A model generated the notes under the pieces. The model made no database searches. It saw only the letters and a program-made list of their open reading frames with translations, and was not told where the DNA came from. A DNA stretch of 64,000 bases from Rhizobium sullae. Its GTDB lineage: Bacteria > Pseudomonadota > Alphaproteobacteria > Rhizobiales > Rhizobiaceae. The DNA lies in contig NZ_CP104143.1 of assembly GCF_025200715.1 (NCBI RefSeq), positions 186,001 to 250,000 on the forward strand. The letters run 5' to 3'. Shown here one piece after another: positions 61,892 through 64,000 of this stretch (positions within the stretch are counted from its first letter, which is position 1; each line of letters begins with the position of its first letter). The translations under genes and the position numbers were made by a program.

Positions 61892-61955
61892 CCTATCGGA
61901 ATACGACCTCGCCTCATTTTTGCGGGCAAGGGACAACGGGACAAGGAAAAGCTGA
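61881..61955 (+). CDS. Small overlapping reading frame (24 aa) bridging icpA and cheS
   Basis: ATG at 61881 has GGAGG (61868-61872) eight bases upstream, inside the end of the receptor gene. The frame reads [20 protein letters not shown], then TRKS, and stops at TGA 61953-61955, which overlaps the ATG of cheS (TGATG). Translation could carry ribosomes from the receptor into cheS. Whether the peptide has its own role is unknown. Confidence 0.4.
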   Translation: MLIDLSEYDLASFLRARDNGTRKS

Positions 61956-62251
61956 TGGCAGCAAGGAAGAGTGGGAAGACACTGAATCTGGCGGCGGTGC
62001 TTGATCTCAACGAGGCTTCGGCCTTGCGCGACAAGCTCATGTCAGTGCGCGGCGGCGACCTTTCGGTCGATGCATCCGCCGTCGAGCGCCTCGGCGGCCT
62101 GTGCGCTCAGGTTCTGATGGCTGCGGCGAAGACCTGGGACCAGGACAAGTATTCGTTCACCTTCACGAAAGTGTCCGATGCATTTCACAAAACCATGCAG
62201 CTGGTTGGCGTCGACATCGACCACCTGCTTGCCAAGGAGACCCGGCAATGA
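61955..62251 (+). CDS. cheS: CheS, STAS-like chemotaxis protein
   Basis: 98 residues with a STAS fold (LNLAAVLDLNEASALRDKLM, then LSVDASAVERLGGLCAQVLMAA). In Sinorhizobium meliloti, CheS binds CheA and speeds dephosphorylation of CheY1 by improving its capture by CheA; the place in the operon and the length agree. AAGGA precedes the ATG at 61955. The stop overlaps the start of cheY1 (ATGA). Confidence 0.92.
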   Translation: MAARKSGKTLNLAAVLDLNEASALRDKLMSVRGGDLSVDASAVERLGGLCAQVLMAAAKTWDQDKYSFTFTKVSDAFHKTMQLVGVDIDHLLAKETRQ

Positions 62252-62613
62252 AGAAAAAAGTGCTCACCGTGGATGATTCACGGACAATCCGAAACATGCT
62301 TCTCGTGACGCTGAACAATGCGGGCTTCGAGACGATTCAGGCCGAAGACGGTGTCGAAGGTCTTGAAGTCCTGGAAGAATCCAACCCGGACGTCATCGTG
62401 ACCGACATCAACATGCCGCGCCTCGATGGCTTCGGTTTCATCGAAGGTGTCCGCCGCAACGAGAAATACCGGGCGATCCCGATCCTGGTGCTCACGACCG
62501 AAAGCGACGCGGAAAAGAAGAACCGTGCCCGCCAAGCCGGAGCCACCGGCTGGATCGTCAAGCCGTTCGACCCTGCCAAGCTGATCGATGCCATTGAGCG
62601 CGTAACCGCTTAA
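62248..62613 (+). CDS. cheY1: Chemotaxis response regulator CheY1
   Basis: 121 residues: receiver with TVDDSRTIRNM, acceptor Asp in IVTDINMPRLDGFG, Thr in LVLTTESDAEKK and Lys in WIVKPFDPAKL. In rhizobia two CheY proteins share one CheA; CheY1 acts as a phosphate sink and CheY2 binds the motor. This gene is the first CheY, between cheS and cheA, so the sink role is likely. The ATG at 62248 overlaps the cheS stop. Confidence 0.95.
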   Translation: MKKKVLTVDDSRTIRNMLLVTLNNAGFETIQAEDGVEGLEVLEESNPDVIVTDINMPRLDGFGFIEGVRRNEKYRAIPILVLTTESDAEKKNRARQAGATGWIVKPFDPAKLIDAIERVTA

Positions 62614-62629
62614 ACCCAGGATTTTCTCC

Positions 62630-64000
62630 ATGGATATGAACGAAATCAAAGAGATATTTTTCCAGGAATGCGAGGAGCAGCTCGCCGAACTGGAATCCGG
62701 TCTCATGAAAATGAATGATGGCGATCGCGATCCGGAAACCATCAATGCGGTGTTCCGTGCCGTCCATTCGATCAAGGGCGGCGCCGGCGCCTTCGGTCTG
62801 GACGATCTCGTCGCTTTCGCCCATGTGTTCGAGACCACACTTGATTGCGTTCGTTCCAATAAGCTTGAGCCCACACAGGATGTCTTGAAGGTCATGCTGA
62901 AATCGGCCGACGTGCTGGCGGACCTCACCAATGCCGCCCGCGACGGCGGCAGCGTCGACGAAAGCCGCAGCCGCGGTCTGGTGAAGGAACTGGAAGCGCT
63001 GGCGAATGGAGAGCTGCTGTCTCCGTCCGCAGCCGCTGAAGCGCAGGCATCGAAACCTGCCGCAAAGGCGGCTCCGGCGCTTTCCCCAGCAGTGGAGGCG
63101 CCCAAGACGGCCGACGACAGCGGTTTCCAGCCGATACCCTTTTCCTTCGATGATTTCGGCGGTGAGGACGAGGCCGGCTCCGGTCTTCCTGTCTATGAAA
63201 TCACCTTCAAGCCGCGCTCCGACCTCTATTCTAAGGGCAACGATGCCACGCTTCTGCTGCGCGATCTCTCGCGCCTCGGTGAGATGAGCAGTTACTGCAA
63301 CATGGACGATCTGCCGGGTCTCGACGATCTTGATGCGGAGGCTGCTTATCTTAGCTGGAACATCACGCTGATGACGGACAAGGGCGAGGACGCCATTCGC
63401 ACCGTGTTCGAATTCGCCGAATGGGATTGCGATCTGACGGTCGAGGCTGTCGAAGCCGAGTCCGCCGCATCGTCCAACGACGAACTGCCGATGATCCCGG
63501 TTCCCTTCGACCTTTCGATCTTAGACGAGGGTGCCGCCGAGCTTCCCGCCCACCAGCCGACGTCGGATGCGGCTACTGCCGTCGCTGCCGCAGAGACGGC
63601 CTCGAACGTAACCCAGATGGCGGCCGCGGCCGCCCGCGTCGAAAAGAGGGAATCTGCTGCGGCCGCTGCAGCAAGTGCCGCTGCTGCCCAGAACAATGCC
63701 GCAGCAGGCGCAGGTCAGACGATCCGCGTCGATCTCGATCGCGTTGACCGCCTGATCAACCTCGTCGGCGAGCTGGTCATCAACCAGGCGATGCTGTCGC
63801 AGAGCGTCATCGAAAACGACACGACCGGCACCTCGTCCATTAATATGGGCCTCGAAGAGCTGCAGCAGCTCACCCGCGAGATCCAGGATTCGGTGATGGC
63901 GATCCGCGCGCAGCCGGTAAAGCCGGTCTTCCAGCGCATGTCGCGCATCGTTCGCGAAATCGCCGACATGACGGGCAAGACCATCCGCCTGATTACAGAA
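62630..64000 (+). CDS. cheA: Chemotaxis histidine kinase CheA (3' truncated by window)
   Basis: The first 457 codons are present and the frame is open to the window edge. The P1 HPt domain carries phospho-His46 (VFRAVHSIKGGAGAFG). An alanine/proline-rich linker and a P2-like domain (residues about 170-290, beginning near VYEITFKPRSDLYSKGND) follow. A further alanine-rich linker leads to the P3 dimerisation region (VDLDRVDRLINLVGELVINQ), and the sequence ends at the start of P4. AGGA lies nine bases before the ATG at 62630. CheA autophosphorylates under receptor control and passes phosphate to CheY1, CheY2 and CheB. Confidence 0.96.
   Translation, partial: MDMNEIKEIFFQECEEQLAELESGLMKMNDGDRDPETINAVFRAVHSIKGGAGAFGLDDLVAFAHVFETTLDCVRSNKLEPTQDVLKVMLKSADVLADLTNAARDGGSVDESRSRGLVKELEALANGELLSPSAAAEAQASKPAAKAAPALSPAVEAPKTADDSGFQPIPFSFDDFGGEDEAGSGLPVYEITFKPRSDLYSKGNDATLLLRDLSRLGEMSSYCNMDDLPGLDDLDAEAAYLSWNITLMTDKGEDAIRTVFEFAEWDCDLTVEAVEAESAASSNDELPMIPVPFDLSILDEGAAELPAHQPTSDAATAVAAAETASNVTQMAAAAARVEKRESAAAAAASAAAAQNNAAAGAGQTIRVDLDRVDRLINLVGELVINQAMLSQSVIENDTTGTSSINMGLEELQQLTREIQDSVMAIRAQPVKPVFQRMSRIVREIADMTGKTIRLITE

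Noticed and set aside
1-64000. CRISPR arrays, rRNA operons, complete insertion sequences, prophage structural genes
   Set aside because: I saw no regularly spaced repeats, no rRNA sequence, no intact transposase and no capsid or tail genes.

Overview
This is about 64 kb of chromosome from a fast-growing rhizobium (family Rhizobiaceae, most like Rhizobium sensu stricto). The evidence is the high GC content and three syntenic blocks: murA-DUF2948-hisD-UPF0262-phosphatase-infA-maf-yacG-tRNA-Phe, a start-of-operon che cluster (globin-type receptor, CheS, CheY1, CheA), and Rhizobiales-restricted families such as DUF982 and fused SecDF. No plasmid, phage structural, symbiosis, rRNA or CRISPR features are visible.

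Layout. 1-4241: a 5'-truncated PLP lyase/synthase of sulfur amino acid metabolism, a MocR regulator divergent from an EamA exporter, and a VOC protein. 4359-10031: a beta-oxidation operon (acyl-CoA dehydrogenase, thiolase, a small membrane protein, FadB-like fusion enzyme) behind a perfect palindrome and closed by a terminator that contains the last stop codon. 10295-14715: a YiaW/YiaV-like membrane pair, a VOC protein, a GntR-regulator remnant, and an MFS/TetR divergent pair. 14675-24558: a sodium-symporter-like hybrid histidine kinase, MscL, an aminotransferase with a hairpin over its ribosome site, a UDP-glucose 4-epimerase, a HIBYL-CoA hydrolase and a UvrD-type helicase. 24651-27001: a run of small envelope and stress genes with three candidate EcfG/RpoE2-type promoters within about 1 kb.

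27140-29372 is a 2.2 kb segment bounded by a tRNA-Thr gene and a direct repeat of that gene's 3' half. It carries two flavin oxidoreductases and no integrase, and looks like a decayed integrative element. 29525-35456 is the conserved core block. 35457-37306, directly behind tRNA-Phe, is a second decayed insertion zone with a broken tyrosine recombinase, an unknown gene made of two copies of a 39-residue unit, and a truncated HigB-like toxin.

37354-43667: a BaiN/YhiN-type flavoprotein with a disturbed start, OsmC, an EamA transporter and a three-gene surface-polysaccharide operon (glycosyltransferase, flippase, pyruvyl transferase). 44166-45743 is a single protein joining a ring-cleavage-dioxygenase-like VOC part to an alpha/beta hydrolase. 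45806-52879 is a dense two-component cluster (three kinases, three stand-alone receivers and a LuxR-type regulator). 52969-59824: SecDF, a membrane protein, a Kef-type antiporter, an XRE regulator, a GT39 membrane glycosyltransferase and a 37-residue membrane peptide. 60260 to the end is the chemotaxis operon, with tightly overlapping starts and stops and a 24-codon reading frame bridging the receptor and CheS. Its CheA is cut by the window edge.

All assignments come from reading motifs and gene order. No database search was run.
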